From Dokdonella_A sp049583635 (GTDB lineage Bacteria > Pseudomonadota > Gammaproteobacteria > Xanthomonadales > Rhodanobacteraceae), in NCBI GenBank assembly GCA_049583635.1, contig JBAUWF010000003.1:1-29487 (forward strand): 29,487 nucleotides of DNA, given 5' to 3'. The stretch's first letter is position 1; each line of letters begins with the position of its first letter. Positions 1 to 7,640 of the stretch are shown here, piece by piece. Below the pieces are notes generated by a model. That model worked only from the letters and a program-made list of their open reading frames with translations. It ran no database searches and had not been told where the DNA came from. The translations under genes and the position numbers were made by a program.

Positions 1-180
1 GGCCAGCGGCGTGTTCCTGAACTTGAGCGTCAGCGCACGACCATCAAATGCAGCGAGGCGCGCACGCGATTCCGCATCAAGCACGAGCACGCTATTGATT
101 GCGCGCTCGAGCAGAAGGCCCAAAGCGGCCAGTACCGCATTTGGCGCGCGCGTGTCTGATTCGACGGATGGGTCCGGCAT
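1..180 (-). CDS. ubiJ: UbiJ-like SCP2-domain protein, N-terminal 60 residues (cut by window edge)
   Basis: The minus strand is open from an ATG at 180 down to base 1 with no stop, giving 60 residues. The order is a short polar N-terminus, a hydrophobic helix with LLLERAINSVLVLD, then SRARLAAFDGRALTLKF. This matches the beginning of the SCP2-like lipid-binding domain of UbiJ/YigP (a helix, then 'R..L..L.G..L.L' leading into the first strand). In the family UbiJ is an accessory factor of the aerobic ubiquinone-biosynthesis complex and binds lipid intermediates in the cytoplasm. The C-terminal part lies outside the window, so the assignment rests on the N-terminus only. Another SCP2-domain protein remains possible. 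Confidence 0.6.
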   Translation of the reverse strand, partial: MPDPSVESDTRAPNAVLAALGLLLERAINSVLVLDAESRARLAAFDGRALTLKFRNTPLA

Positions 181-285
181 TGTTGGATTCTAGCGCCTGA
201 TGCACACGATCCCGCTTCGCCGCGGCGCGAGATTCGAAAAGACATCACTGCGGCGGGCCGCCCAGCATGCACCTTGACAGCGGAT

Positions 286-1836
286 TCAGCACGAATCCGG
301 CGCACTCGCTGCATCGAGTTCCTCGCGTGCGGCACGCATCAAATCCGCAACGACCACCGGCTTGTCGATGAAGCGGATACGCTCGATCGGCGGCAACCCG
401 TCACGTTCAGGCGGCGCCTCTGGTCGCACCAGCAGCAGCACCGGACCGGTGTAGTCGCGTTCCAGCAATGCCGACATGGTGCGTACGCCTGTCATCAGGC
501 TCATGTCGGCATCCATGATGACCAATGCCGGCAGCGTCTCGGCATCGATGGCCTGCAACGCGACCGTGCCGCTCTGTGCCATCCTGGTGTCGTAACCATG
601 CAGGTCGAGACTGTCGGCGAGGAACGACAAGGTTGCGATTTCCTCGATCACGATGAGTACGCGCTCGCCCTTGCCCTCGGGCACTGGAGCGGCTTCCCCG
701 AGTGCGGCGTCCTCGGTTGGTAACGGCAGGTAGAGATTGAACGTGGTTCCCTTGCCGGGTTCGCTTTCGATACGCATGACGCTGCGATGGTTGTCCAGAA
801 TGCGCTTGCACGAGATCAGGCCGAGACCCGTGCCATCGACCTTGGTCGTGAAAAACGGCTGGAACAGCTTTTCGCGCACCTCCTTGGACATGCCGGTGCC
901 GGTATCGCTGACAACCAGATTGAGATACGCGCCCGGGGGATGGTTCTCCGCTTCATCGAAGAAAGCCTGATCGAGTTCGGCGGGTCGAGCTGAAAGTGTC
1001 AGCACACCCCCGCTCGGCATCGCCTGCAGGGCATTGAGACACAGATTGAGCAGGCACTGCTGCAGCTCGGTGTGGTTGCCCTCAAGCTCCAAATCCGTGT
1101 CCGGCTTCTCGATCCTGAACGTGATGTTGTTCGGAACGCTGCCCTGCAACAGCAAGACCAGCGCATCAACCAGCGCTGCGACGCTTACGCGACCGCCGCC
1201 GGTGCGGCTGCCGCGCGCGAAGGACAGCATGGAGGCGACCATGTCGAGTCCGCGCTGGGCGCAGTCGGAAATCAACTGGCCGAGCTGACGGAGTTTCGGA
1301 TCGTCGCGTTCCTCGATCAGGTTCGACGCGATCAGCAGGGGCTGCAGAATATTGCGCAGATCGTGGCTGAAGCCGCCGGCCAGCAGCGCCAGGCTTTCGT
1401 AACGCTGCGCCCGGATCAGTTCAGTCTCCATGCGTTCACGCACGCTGCGCTCCTCGACCTCGCGCAAGGCCCGCCGTGCCACCGACGGCAGGCGCGCAAG
1501 ATTGTTCTTGAGCACAAAATCGGTGGCGCCGCGCTTGAGCGCCTCGATCGCAGCTTCCTCCCCGATTGTGCCGGACACGAACACGAAAGGAACATCAGAC
1601 GCCACGTCGCGCACGAGATCGAGCGCGCGATAGCCTGAAAAACCCGGCATCGTGAGATCCGACAGCACCATATGCGGTTTGAATTTCCCGAGTTCGCGGT
1701 GAAAGCCGGCTTCGTCATCAACGACGCGATGCTCGAATAGAAATCCGTCTTTGCACAACTCGTCAGTCAGGAGTTCGACATCGTCAGGATCGTCCTCCAC
1801 GATGAGCACGCGTGCTGGAAAATTCTGGCCCGGCAT
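286..1836 (-). CDS. hybrid sensor histidine kinase, REC-HisKA-HATPase-REC
   Basis: A 516-residue cytoplasmic protein with no membrane segment. The N-terminal receiver (about 9-125) has acidic residues E14/D15/D16, phospho-acceptor D60 and K110. The dimerisation box is GGFSHDLRN with H158. The ATPase domain has an N box (LLNLCLNALQAM), DTGTGMS and GTGLGL. A second receiver fills roughly the last 120 residues, with a MDADMS phospho-acceptor strand and a DKP lysine; its usual paired aspartates are glutamates (VIEEIA). The ATG at 1836 is preferred over an upstream extension because the receiver begins directly after it and it lies 11 bases past the stop of the upstream regulator. It is last in a three-gene operon and probably takes phosphoryl groups from, or returns them to, the upstream pair. 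The signal and output are unknown, as no DNA-binding domain is present. Confidence 0.85.
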   Translation of the reverse strand: MPGQNFPARVLIVEDDPDDVELLTDELCKDGFLFEHRVVDDEAGFHRELGKFKPHMVLSDLTMPGFSGYRALDLVRDVASDVPFVFVSGTIGEEAAIEALKRGATDFVLKNNLARLPSVARRALREVEERSVRERMETELIRAQRYESLALLAGGFSHDLRNILQPLLIASNLIEERDDPKLRQLGQLISDCAQRGLDMVASMLSFARGSRTGGGRVSVAALVDALVLLLQGSVPNNITFRIEKPDTDLELEGNHTELQQCLLNLCLNALQAMPSGGVLTLSARPAELDQAFFDEAENHPPGAYLNLVVSDTGTGMSKEVREKLFQPFFTTKVDGTGLGLISCKRILDNHRSVMRIESEPGKGTTFNLYLPLPTEDAALGEAAPVPEGKGERVLIVIEEIATLSFLADSLDLHGYDTRMAQSGTVALQAIDAETLPALVIMDADMSLMTGVRTMSALLERDYTGPVLLLVRPEAPPERDGLPPIERIRFIDKPVVVADLMRAAREELDAASAPDSC

Positions 1837-1847
1837 CGCCCTGTGCC

Positions 1848-2291
1848 TCAACCTCCAGGCGACGGTTCGTTGAGGACCGCCCAGAACTGACCGAGCATCT
1901 GCACCGCCTCGAAGAACTGATGCGCATCGACCGGCTTGACCACGTAGGCGTTGACGCCCAGGTCCCAACTGCGGACCAGATCGCTGTCCTCGCGCGAGGA
2001 GGAAAGGATCACCACCGGCACGCGCTTCAAGCGCTCGTTTTCACGCATGCGGCGCAGCACTTCCAGACCATCCGTGCGCGGCATCTTGATATCGAGCAGA
2101 ACCACCGCCGGATCGCCCGGGCCGCGCTCGCTGAACGCACCGGTGCGAAGCAGGTAATCGAGCGCCTCGACGCCGTCCTCGACGTGCACGATCGGATTGG
2201 CGAGCTTGGTCTCGCGCAGCGCATCGATGGTCATCTCGGCGTCGGCCGCACTGTCTTCGGCCAGCAGGATGGTTCGGATTTCCCTTTTCAT
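1848..2291 (-). CDS. single-domain CheY-like response regulator (Rcp1 type)
   Basis: A 147-residue stand-alone receiver. Acidic residues E12/D13, phospho-acceptor D67 (LLDIKMP) and K119 (VVKPV) are all present. The layout (LLAEDSAADAEM, GVEALDYLLRTG, SSSREDSDLVRSWDLGVNAYVVKPV) is that of the Rcp1-like regulators that pair with phytochrome-type or PAS histidine kinases. The ATG at 2291 overlaps the TGA of the upstream kinase (ATGA, 2288-2291), so translation is probably coupled and the two gene products are probably partners. There is no output domain, so it is either a shuttle in a phosphorelay to the downstream hybrid kinase or acts by protein contact. Confidence 0.88.
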   Translation of the reverse strand: MKREIRTILLAEDSAADAEMTIDALRETKLANPIVHVEDGVEALDYLLRTGAFSERGPGDPAVVLLDIKMPRTDGLEVLRRMRENERLKRVPVVILSSSREDSDLVRSWDLGVNAYVVKPVDAHQFFEAVQMLGQFWAVLNEPSPGG

Positions 2292-4099
2292 GTTGCGACT
2301 CCGGACGAATTGCCGGCATCGGACGAAGCCGGGATGGAGAAGCAAAATGCGGCGCCCTGCCCCGGCGCGGCTTCGGCCCACACGCGCCCCCCGTGCCGCA
2401 CGACGATCCGGCGCACATTCGCCAGCCCGATGCCGGTGCCCGGAAAATCGGCTGCCTTGTGCAGGCGCTGGAACACCCCGAACAACTTGCCCGCGTGTTG
2501 CATATCGAAACCGACGCCGTTGTCACGAACCACAAACGCATGTTCACCTCGCGGTGAACGGCTGGATTCTATTTCAATACGCGCCAATGCGGTCTTTGCC
2601 GTGTACTTTACCGCGTTGCCGAGCAGGTTCTGCCATACCTGGCGCATCATGTTTTCGTCAGCGATGACGATCGGCAGCCGGCCGATCAGCCACTCGATGG
2701 CGCGGCCTTCGGAATCGGTTTCGAGCAGCGCGCGCGCGTCCTCGGCGAGTGACTGCATATCCACCGGTTGCAGGCGCAGCGCATGGCGGCCGAGCCGCGA
2801 ATAAATCAGCAGATCCTCGATAAGCGCGGACATGCGGCGCGCGGAAGTGCTGATCACCTCGAGATAGTGAGCGGTCTTTTCGTCGCACGAACCGCCCAGA
2901 TGCTGGCCGAGCTTGTCACTGAAACCGGCGATATGGCGCAGCGGTGCACGCAGGTCGTGCGAGACCGAATAGCTGAACGCCTCGAGTTCGCGATTGATTT
3001 CCGATATCTGTTCGATCTTGCCCTCAAGCTGGTCGTTGAGCTCGACAACCTGATCTTCGTTGCGCTTGCGCGCCGTGATGTCGCTGGCGACCAGCAGCAC
3101 CGCCGACGCGTCACTCTCCGGCAGGCTCATCAAACGCGCATTGACCAACACGATGCGCTCGGCGCCATCGATGCTGGTCTGTTCAAGCTCGTAGTCCCAT
3201 AACTCGCGGCCGCGTCTGGCCACATCGGACAGACGCTGAAGCAATGCGGCGTCGGACCATGCGCCATCGCCCGCGGCTTCAAGATACTGGCCGACATTCA
3301 CTTCGCCGTCACTGCCGTACAACTCGCCGAAGGCCGCGTTGGCCATGATCACGCGCAGTTCGCTGTCGAGCAACGTGATCGGTTCGCGCACCGTCTGCAC
3401 GATTCGCTGCGCGCGCGCGACCGCGCGCCTGGCGACGTTTTCCGCGCGCAATCGTCTTCTTACCTGGCGCTCGGACAGCAGGATCACGGCGCCGAGCAAC
3501 AACAGCTGCATGACCATTGCGCCGAGCGTTGCCCAGTCGGCATTGCGACGCCCGATCTCGGCGATGGCGTAACGTTCCTGATACAGCTTCTGTTCGGCGG
3601 CAATCAGCGCCTCGGCGGTTTCGCGAAACGTAAACAGGCGCTGCGCATTTGCAATGTCGATGCGTGCCGCGGCGGCGTCTCCCGCCTTGAGTTCATCAAG
3701 GGCGCGGTCGAGACCGGCTACGCGGCCATCGATGATTGCCTGCAGCTTGCCGATGCGGTTTAGCTGGTCGGAATTGTCGCGCGTCAACGCGCGCAGCCGG
3801 TCGAGCTGGTTGGTCATCTGCGCACGATCATCGCGGTAGCGCGCCGACGCGTCGGTGTCCGGCAGGCCCGCAAAAATCGTCAATGCTGCAGCTTCCATGT
3901 CGCGCAAGGTATGCAGCAAATGGTACGCCGTCGCCTTGACCTCGGCGGTGTGGGTAAGCCGCTGCGACGCCTCGCTCGTGGCGTGGTTGGCACGGCGTAA
4001 CACCATGAACGGCAACCAAACGCTCACCACCACGGCAACCATCATGAGGATCAGCCGCAGGTTCGGTTCGGTGTCACGGGAGAATCCGAACCATCGCAC
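2288..4099 (-). CDS. membrane sensor histidine kinase with CHASE3-like and PAS domains
   Basis: With the GTG start at 4099 the protein has 603 residues. TM1 is about 14-34. An all-helical periplasmic segment of about 150 residues follows, resembling CHASE3, and TM2 is about 190-207. A cytoplasmic PAS-like domain precedes a linker coiled coil, the HisKA box SYSVSHDLRAPLRHIAGFS (histidine near residue 385), the N box QNLLGNAVKYT, DNGVGF and GTGIGL. The GTG at 4099 is chosen because AGGAAA lies 9 bases upstream and TM1 follows directly; a longer frame to 4294 would add 65 arginine-rich residues of poor coding character. The HisKA box is of the phytochrome-like class, which commonly signals to CheY-like regulators such as the overlapping downstream gene. 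The periplasmic ligand cannot be read from sequence. Confidence 0.85.
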   Translation of the reverse strand: MRWFGFSRDTEPNLRLILMMVAVVVSVWLPFMVLRRANHATSEASQRLTHTAEVKATAYHLLHTLRDMEAAALTIFAGLPDTDASARYRDDRAQMTNQLDRLRALTRDNSDQLNRIGKLQAIIDGRVAGLDRALDELKAGDAAAARIDIANAQRLFTFRETAEALIAAEQKLYQERYAIAEIGRRNADWATLGAMVMQLLLLGAVILLSERQVRRRLRAENVARRAVARAQRIVQTVREPITLLDSELRVIMANAAFGELYGSDGEVNVGQYLEAAGDGAWSDAALLQRLSDVARRGRELWDYELEQTSIDGAERIVLVNARLMSLPESDASAVLLVASDITARKRNEDQVVELNDQLEGKIEQISEINRELEAFSYSVSHDLRAPLRHIAGFSDKLGQHLGGSCDEKTAHYLEVISTSARRMSALIEDLLIYSRLGRHALRLQPVDMQSLAEDARALLETDSEGRAIEWLIGRLPIVIADENMMRQVWQNLLGNAVKYTAKTALARIEIESSRSPRGEHAFVVRDNGVGFDMQHAGKLFGVFQRLHKAADFPGTGIGLANVRRIVVRHGGRVWAEAAPGQGAAFCFSIPASSDAGNSSGVAT

Positions 4100-4412
4100 G
4101 ATGAGCAGTTTCCTGTTTGCGCGCCAAGTCCGATTCTTGCATGACGCACGAGGGAATGCGCGCACTGACGGAAGGTCAGCGCAAGTCCGACTGGTGAATG
4201 CCCCGCAATGCCACGCCCTTTCACGACCCACCAGATCCCGGAGACGCAAGGGCGCTTGCTCGACCCAATGGGGCTGAACAGCAGCGCCCATCACGACTTG
4301 TGCAGCGTCTTGTGCGAAGGATGCGTCCAGCGGCCGGGGCCCAACCAGCCACCACGCGAATCGTCTACACTGGCATCAAGCCGGCTTCACCGCCAACAAG
4401 GAGAAGAAAAAC
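4100..4412. other. divergent intergenic region, no gene seen
   Basis: These 313 bases separate the minus-strand sensor kinase from the plus-strand DUF3185 gene. Short frames here have no recognisable product. A TACACT hexamer at 4366-4371 could be the -10 box for the small membrane protein, but no good -35 hexamer lies 16-18 bases upstream. The promoter of the kinase operon was not located with confidence. Confidence 0.4.
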
Positions 4413-4631
4413 ATGCGCACCGGATTGATTGTTGCGGGCATCATCATTGTGGCGCTTGGCGCCGCGGCGTTTCTGGGCAAATTCAACTTCAACCAGGACC
4501 AGCAAGTATTCAAGGTTGGCGATGTTTCGGCCACGGTACAGAAGGAAAAAACCGTTCCACAATGGGTTGGCGGTATCGGCGTGCTGGTCGGTCTCGGACT
4601 GATCGTGGTCGGCGCGACGCGCAAGAACTGA
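4413..4631 (+). CDS. small two-helix membrane protein (DUF3185-like)
   Basis: A 72-residue protein with an N-terminal hydrophobic helix (about residues 4-22, LIVAGIIIVALGAAAFLG), a polar loop of about 25 residues and a second helix (about 47-67) ending in ATRKN. A clear ribosome site, AAGGAG, precedes the ATG by about 11 bases. Length and layout fit the DUF3185 family of small inner-membrane proteins of unknown function. It stands alone, convergent with the YidB-like gene and divergent from the sensor kinase. Confidence 0.72.
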   Translation: MRTGLIVAGIIIVALGAAAFLGKFNFNQDQQVFKVGDVSATVQKEKTVPQWVGGIGVLVGLGLIVVGATRKN

Positions 4632-4667
4632 CACGACTCGCGACGAGCGAGCCAGTGTTGCAGCGGC

Positions 4668-5102
4668 TCAGGTGCCGCCAAAGAGTTTGCTCGCCAGACC
4701 TTCCAGCGCCGCGACATTGATTCCGGACTGGACCTGATCCGGGGCCGGGACCTGTCCGTCCGGAGTCAGATGATCAACCACCTTGGGCAGCATGCCGGCC
4801 AGCTGTCCGGTCAGCTGATTCGCATCCATGCCGAATCTGGCTGCCGCTTCCTGGAGCAGCGGCGCGAGCGGTGAGCTCTTGAGTGCCTCGCCGAGCTCGC
4901 CAGCGGAGATCGGCTTGTTGGCGTCATTCGATACCCACGATTGCACATGCGCGCCGAGTCCACTCTGTTCGAACAGCGCGACCAAGCCGCCGATGCCTCC
5001 GGCTTTCTCGATCAACCCACCGGCGAGGTTGAGCAATTGACTGCCGTTTGCATTGTTTGAACCACCGGCGAGATCGCCGATTACCGTATCGAGCAGCGAC
5101 AT
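4668..5102 (-). CDS. YidB-like DUF937 protein
   Basis: A 144-residue soluble protein starting MSLLDTVIGDLAGG. It contains GLGAHVQSWV, ISAGELGEAL and a segment on Gln-tolerant helices (ARFGMDANQLTGQLAGMLPKVVD), followed by a LTPDGQVP motif. These are the hallmarks of the YidB/DUF937 family, found widely in proteobacteria with no firmly established function. A strong ribosome site AAGGAGGT about 6 bases upstream fixes the ATG at 5102. The same frame stays open far upstream over uvrD on the opposite strand, but that extension is an antisense shadow. Confidence 0.85.
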   Translation of the reverse strand: MSLLDTVIGDLAGGSNNANGSQLLNLAGGLIEKAGGIGGLVALFEQSGLGAHVQSWVSNDANKPISAGELGEALKSSPLAPLLQEAAARFGMDANQLTGQLAGMLPKVVDHLTPDGQVPAPDQVQSGINVAALEGLASKLFGGT

Positions 5103-5290
5103 CGAAACCTCCTTGACGAAGTGCAAGGACGCAGCCGCCCGCGGGCGCCCGTCCAGCGCATGATACCTCTCCCGTTGCGCTGCGTCCTTGGAAGCACACC
5201 AGCCGCGATGGCGATTTGACGCGCGCGCCAGTCGATGTTTTTGCACCGACCGGCCATTGCAAGCCTCGGCGAGGAGTCGCGCCACGCAGC

Positions 5291-5296
5291 TACAAT
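5291..5296 (+). promoter_or_regulatory. putative -10 box of uvrD, suggesting a leaderless transcript
   Basis: TACAAT matches the sigma-70 -10 consensus at five of six positions and ends only 7 bases before the ATG at 5304. Transcription starting 6-8 bases downstream would begin at or next to the start codon. No convincing -35 box is visible at the expected distance. Confidence 0.35.
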
Positions 5297-5303
5297 TGCC
5301 GCC

Positions 5304-7595
5304 ATGGATGTTTCCTATCTCCTCGACGCGCTCAATCCGGCGCAGCGCGAGGCCGTGACTGCGCCGCTCGGACATTATCTGGTCCTGGCCGGGGCCGGCT
5401 CGGGCAAGACCCGCGTTCTGACCCATCGCATCGGCTGGCTGCTGGAAGTCGAGCGCGCCTCGCCCTGGTCGGTGCTGGCGGTCACCTTCACCAACAAGGC
5501 GGCCGGCGAAATGCGCGCGCGTTGCGGCGAGCTCATCACGCACGGCGCACGCGGCCTGACCGTCGGCACGTTTCACGGCATTGCGCATCGGCTGCTGCGT
5601 CGCCACTGGCGCGAGGCCGGCCTGCCGGAAACATTCCAGATCCTCGATAGCGACGATCAGCAACGGCTGGTCAAGCGCACCATTCAGGGTCTTGGGCTCG
5701 ACGAAGCGCGTTTTCCGCCGCGTCAGGCAGCCTGGTTCATCAACAGTATGAAGGACGAAGGCAGGCGTCCGGGCGCGATCGATGCCGGAGCCAATCCGGC
5801 GGCGCACACACTGGTCGGGATCTATCGCGCCTACGAGGTCGCGTGCCAACGTGCCGGGCTGGTCGATTTCGCCGAACTTCTGCTGCGATCGCACGAGCTG
5901 TGGCTGCGTGATGCGGATCTGCTCGCGCACTACCGCGAGCGCTACCGCCATCTGTTGATCGATGAGTTCCAGGACACCAATACCATCCAGTACGCATGGA
6001 TTCGTGTGCTCACCGGCAGCACTGGCAGGGTGTTCATCGTCGGCGACGACGACCAGGCAATCTACGGATGGCGTGGTGCCAGGGTCGAGAACGTGCAGCA
6101 CTTCCTGCGAGATTTTCCGAATGCCAGCACCATCCGGCTGGAGCAGAACTATCGCTCCACCGCGAACATCCTGAGTGCCGCGAATGCGGTCATCGCGCAC
6201 AATCCGAGTCGGCTAGGCAAGCAGTTGTGGACCGCCGGAGATGCCGGTGCGGCGATCGAGCTCTATGCAGCCTATAACGAGCGGGACGAGGCGCGCTTTG
6301 TCATTGATCGCGTTCGCGTGAATCTTGACGCTGGAATCCGTGCCAGCGCTATGGCAATCCTGTATCGGTCGAACGCACAATCGCGATTGTTCGAGGAACA
6401 ACTGGTGCAGCGTGCGATCGCCTACCGCATCTATGGCGGGTTGCGCTTTTTCGAACGTGCCGAGATCAAGGATGCGCTTGCCTACCTGCGCGTGATCGCC
6501 AATCGCCACGATGACGCAGCGTTCGAACGCGCGGTGAACACCCCGCCCCGGGGCATCGGCGAGCGCACGCTTGACGTGCTGCGCCGCCGCGCGCGCGAGA
6601 ACAACACATCACTGTGGGAGGCCGCGCTGGCGGCGCTTCCCGGCAATGTGCTGGCCGCGCGCGCAAGGAACGCGCTGCGGGCGTTCCTGGATCTGATCGA
6701 GGTGCTGGCGCACGACTGCCTAGGCGCTTCCGGGCGGCGCCCCGACCAGGCTCGCAGCCCGACCTTGTCGTCGACAGGCCGACACCCCGATCAAGATCCG
6801 GGGCCGGACGACACCGCTCGTCGCGCCGATGCCCTCGCAGGTGGGCTGTTGCCGCTGGCCGAGCAGTTGGATCACGCACTCGCGCGTTCCGGCCTGCGCG
6901 ATTTCTACGCGCGCGATACGCGCGGTAATGCCGAATCGCGCATCGAGAACCTCGACGAATTGATCAACGTCGCGAGCCGCTTCGAGCGCACTCCGGAGGA
7001 CATCGATGCAGGTTTGTCGGAACTGGTCGCGTTCCTGTCGCATGCGGCACTTGAAGCGGGCGAAGGGCAGGGCGAAGTCGGCGAGGACTGTGTGCAACTG
7101 ATGACGCTGCACTCGGCCAAGGGGCTCGAGTTTCCGATCGTGTTCCTGGTCGGACTTGAAGACGGGTTGTTCCCGAGCCAGAAATCCGTCGAGGAGCCCG
7201 GCCGGCTCGAAGAGGAACGCCGGCTCGCCTATGTCGGCATCACACGGGCACGCGAACAGCTGATCCTGTGCTACGCAGAATCGAGACGGCTGCACGGCGT
7301 CGAAATGTATGGCCGGCCATCACGCTTTCTGACTGAAATTCCGCATCAGTTGCTGCACGAGGTTCGCCCGCGCGTGCAGGTCAGCCGACCGTTGTACGTG
7401 GATCGTGCCGCGACACCGACGGAAGTCAATGCCGCATCGATCAAGCTTGGCCAACGCGTCCGCCATGCAAGTTTCGGCGAAGGTACCGTGATCGATTGCG
7501 AAGGAAGCGGCGCGCATACGCGCGTGCAAGTCAATTTCGAGGAGGACGGCGAAAAATGGCTGGTCCTCGCTTACGCCAACCTCGCGCTGCTTTGA
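5304..7595 (+). CDS. uvrD: DNA helicase II UvrD (superfamily 1A)
   Basis: A 763-residue ATP-dependent 3'-5' DNA helicase acting in nucleotide excision and mismatch repair. All SF1A motifs are readable: Q motif LNPAQREAV, Walker A GAGSGKTR (K35), TFTNKAAGEM, TFHGIAHRLLR, DEFQDTN, GDDDQAIYGWRGA, QNYRST, MTLHSAKGLEF and AYVGITRA. The C-terminus (HASFGEGTV...VNFEEDGEKWL) is the Tudor-like RNA-polymerase-binding tail of UvrD/PcrA, which favours UvrD over Rep. The ATG at 5304 directly precedes the conserved N-terminus; no ribosome site is seen. It is about 40 residues longer than E. coli UvrD, and the excess coincides with a Pro/Arg/Asp-rich insert at about residues 475-512. Confidence 0.95.
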   Translation: MDVSYLLDALNPAQREAVTAPLGHYLVLAGAGSGKTRVLTHRIGWLLEVERASPWSVLAVTFTNKAAGEMRARCGELITHGARGLTVGTFHGIAHRLLRRHWREAGLPETFQILDSDDQQRLVKRTIQGLGLDEARFPPRQAAWFINSMKDEGRRPGAIDAGANPAAHTLVGIYRAYEVACQRAGLVDFAELLLRSHELWLRDADLLAHYRERYRHLLIDEFQDTNTIQYAWIRVLTGSTGRVFIVGDDDQAIYGWRGARVENVQHFLRDFPNASTIRLEQNYRSTANILSAANAVIAHNPSRLGKQLWTAGDAGAAIELYAAYNERDEARFVIDRVRVNLDAGIRASAMAILYRSNAQSRLFEEQLVQRAIAYRIYGGLRFFERAEIKDALAYLRVIANRHDDAAFERAVNTPPRGIGERTLDVLRRRARENNTSLWEAALAALPGNVLAARARNALRAFLDLIEVLAHDCLGASGRRPDQARSPTLSSTGRHPDQDPGPDDTARRADALAGGLLPLAEQLDHALARSGLRDFYARDTRGNAESRIENLDELINVASRFERTPEDIDAGLSELVAFLSHAALEAGEGQGEVGEDCVQLMTLHSAKGLEFPIVFLVGLEDGLFPSQKSVEEPGRLEEERRLAYVGITRAREQLILCYAESRRLHGVEMYGRPSRFLTEIPHQLLHEVRPRVQVSRPLYVDRAATPTEVNAASIKLGQRVRHASFGEGTVIDCEGSGAHTRVQVNFEEDGEKWLVLAYANLALL
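6729..6810. repeat. REP-like palindromic insert inside the uvrD reading frame
   Basis: This stretch encodes a proline-, arginine- and aspartate-rich patch in which G-R-[RH]-P-D-Q occurs twice, unlike the flanking helicase sequence. At DNA level it contains the imperfect palindrome CCCCGATCAAGATCCGGGG at 6785-6803, similar in style to proteobacterial REP elements. The frame remains open across it. That it arose by insertion of a repeat is an inference. Confidence 0.4.
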
Positions 7596-7640
7596 ATGAA
7601 CATCAGCGATCCTTCTTCTTCCGTCTTGACTGTCCCGTCG

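Noticed and set aside
1812..2804. 330-codon plus-strand frame over the signalling genes
   Set aside because: Antisense to the regulator and kinase genes, with no domain.
4637..4651. CTCGC/GCGAG dyad between the DUF3185 and YidB-like genes as a terminator
   Set aside because: The stem is only 5 bp and no T-run follows.
5103..6200. Long upstream extension of the YidB-like frame
   Set aside because: It is antisense to uvrD, and a strong ribosome site places the real start at 5102.
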